The notes under the pieces are model-generated. The model was not told the DNA's origin. It did not search any database and was given only the letters and a program-made list of their open reading frames with translations. Positions 6,710 through 7,095 of a DNA stretch of 7,095 nucleotides are shown piece after piece. The position numbers and the translations under genes were made by a program. The DNA is from Bacillota bacterium (GTDB lineage Bacteria > Bacillota > Sulfobacillia > Symbiobacteriales > Symbiobacteriaceae). The stretch's first letter is position 1; each line of letters starts with the position of its first letter. The DNA is taken from positions 1 through 7,095 of the forward strand of contig JAQBPS010000761.1 of assembly GCA_028287415.1 (NCBI GenBank), in the 5' to 3' direction.

Positions 6710-6740
6710 GCCTCCGTGACGGCCATGACGTCACGGAGGC
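6710..6740 (-). terminator. Intrinsic terminator hairpin for minus-strand transcription
   Basis: A perfect 12-bp stem (GCCTCCGTGACG with CGTCACGGAGGC) encloses a 7-base loop. On the minus strand the stem is followed by TTTT and then GCGCG, the layout of a modest intrinsic terminator. On the plus strand it is followed by GGACGGGG, so it is a poor terminator for the small membrane gene that ends 23 bases before it, although a strong stem may still stabilise that message. It implies a transcript coming from the right, whose source is not in view. Confidence 0.6.
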
Positions 6741-6778
6741 GGACGGGGCAACCCCACGCGGGGGAGAGGTGAGAGGGG

Positions 6779-6999
6779 GGCGGCGTTCGCTCCTCTTTAC
6801 CCACATCTTTCATAGTCGCGTGGCGGCGCAGACCCCCAAACCCTGCCGGGCATCGCTGGCCTCAACCGTCGCTGTGCTTGGGCACATCGGGACCGAACGA
6901 GCGACCGCCGGGGCGGCGTGGTCGGCTGGCGCTTGCAATTCTTTCAACTGAAGCCAGCGTGATGGCAAAAGATGTGGGTAAAGGGGGCAGAGCGCAGCC
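6779..6999. repeat. Long imperfect inverted repeat with perfect 16-bp core
   Basis: CTTTACCCACATCTTT (6795-6810) and AAAGATGTGGGTAAAG (6968-6983) are exact reverse complements. Pairing continues outward imperfectly, with 14 of 20 positions complementary between 6779-6798 and 6980-6999 (including the CTTT/AAAG end of the core) and several mismatches that are G-U compatible. Inward it continues in short blocks to about 6824 and 6953. The roughly 130-base centre has smaller hairpins, such as TGTGC-TTGG-GCACA (6873-6886) and GCTGGC/GCCAGC (6925-6930 with 6953-6958). It could be a folded RNA or a miniature transposable element; no target duplication abuts the arms. Confidence 0.6.
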
Positions 7000-7008
7000 G
7001 ACTGCGCA

Positions 7009-7051
7009 GCAAACGCCTCGGACGCGCAAATGCAGTGTCCGAGGCGTTTGC
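7009..7051. repeat. 15-bp perfect hairpin
   Basis: GCAAACGCCTCGGAC (7009-7023) and GTCCGAGGCGTTTGC (7037-7051) are exact reverse complements around a 13-base loop. Neither strand has a T-run after the stem, so it is not a classical terminator, though the inner GCCTC...GAGGC resembles the stem of the terminator-like hairpin at 6710-6740. The right arm overlaps the 11-bp repeat module A. Confidence 0.6.
7023..7041 (+). repeat. Permuted repeat, right copy (module B then A)
   Basis: CGCGCAAA (7023-7030) is followed directly by TGCAGTGTCCG (7031-7041). Both match the modules at 6690-6708 exactly and in the same orientation, but in the reverse order. Confidence 0.6.
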
Positions 7052-7095
7052 AGCTTGCCCTTCCCACACCCTTCCCCACCTTCCTCGTCAGCCCA

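Larger units (their letters stand above)
6687..7095. other. Gene-free, inverted-repeat-rich region
   Basis: No reading frame here looks coding: the available frames are short, Arg/Cys/Pro-rich, lack a credible ribosome-binding site, and run through the inverted repeats. The region holds a 12-bp hairpin with a T-tract on the minus strand, a long imperfect inverted repeat with a perfect 16-bp core, a 15-bp hairpin, an 11-bp plus 8-bp pair of repeats in swapped order at its two ends, and a pyrimidine-rich tract on the plus strand (7058-7088, with CCCTTCCCA repeated with variation). It could be a structured non-coding RNA, a small non-autonomous mobile element, or a long 3' untranslated region of a minus-strand gene beyond the right edge. 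Confidence 0.5.

Noticed and set aside
6694..6951. Plus-strand open frame of 85 codons after the small membrane gene
   Set aside because: It runs through a terminator-like hairpin and an inverted-repeat arm, is Arg-rich, and has no ribosome-binding site.
6810..7079. Minus-strand open frame of 89 codons
   Set aside because: It starts with GTG in a purine-rich tract without a proper ribosome-binding site, runs through the inverted repeats, and its product is Cys/Ala-rich with no coherent pattern.
7021..7095. RNase P, cobalamin riboswitch or tmRNA-like pieces on the minus strand
   Set aside because: Only very short matches such as GAGGAA were seen; the conserved cores of these RNAs are missing.
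1..7095. CRISPR array, tRNA or rRNA genes, transposase or phage genes
   Set aside because: No regularly spaced repeats, no tRNA TPsiC-like motif in a cloverleaf context, and no transposase or integrase motif was found.

Overview
The window carries the left part of a type IV pilus (T4P) assembly operon, encoded entirely on the minus strand and read from right to left: pilB (extension ATPase), pilT (retraction ATPase), pilC (inner-membrane platform), a major-type pilin, a truncated pilD-like gene and pilM, which runs off the left edge. The DNA is GC-rich, the ribosome-binding sites are strong (GGAGG or GGGGGTG), GTG starts occur, and a GspG/PilA-like pilin lies inside a pilB-pilT-pilC-pilin-pilD-pilM order. 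Together these suggest a high-GC member of the Bacillota (Clostridia or Symbiobacterium-like). That placement is inferred from style and gene order, not from a database search.

Layout. Positions 2-955 hold pilM (318 codons visible, 3' end missing). It overlaps the pilD-like gene (952-1395) by ATGA. The pilD-like gene keeps the membrane/tetracysteine N-terminal half of a prepilin peptidase but ends where the first catalytic aspartate should be. A 94-bp gap (1396-1489) with two mutually exclusive GC-rich hairpins separates it from the pilin (1490-2029, GTG start). The pilin has its own well-formed sigma-70-type promoter (2081-2109) in an AT-rich gap behind pilC (2160-3371). pilC, pilT (3395-4480) and pilB (4496-6172) are separated by only 15-23 bp.

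A 184-bp divergent gap that is AT-rich in part (6173-6356) separates pilB from a small plus-strand gene (6357-6686) for a 109-residue membrane protein that I do not recognise. From 6687 to 7095 I find no convincing gene. That stretch is dense in inverted repeats: a 12-bp hairpin with a T-tract on the minus strand, a long imperfect inverted repeat with a perfect 16-bp core, and a 15-bp perfect hairpin. It also has two short direct repeats whose order is swapped between its two ends.

How the genes work together. PilB powers pilus extension and may sense cyclic di-GMP through an N-terminal MshEN-type repeat. PilT powers retraction, PilC is the platform, and PilM is the cytoplasmic actin-like ring that would bind PilN, expected just beyond the left edge with PilO. 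The pilin needs a prepilin peptidase, but the local PilD-like protein lacks the protease half, so cleavage probably depends on another enzyme elsewhere in the genome. The most interesting points are the peptidase-less PilD, the repeat-rich gene-free region on the right, the cyclic di-GMP motif in PilB and the separate pilin promoter with a palindrome in its spacer.
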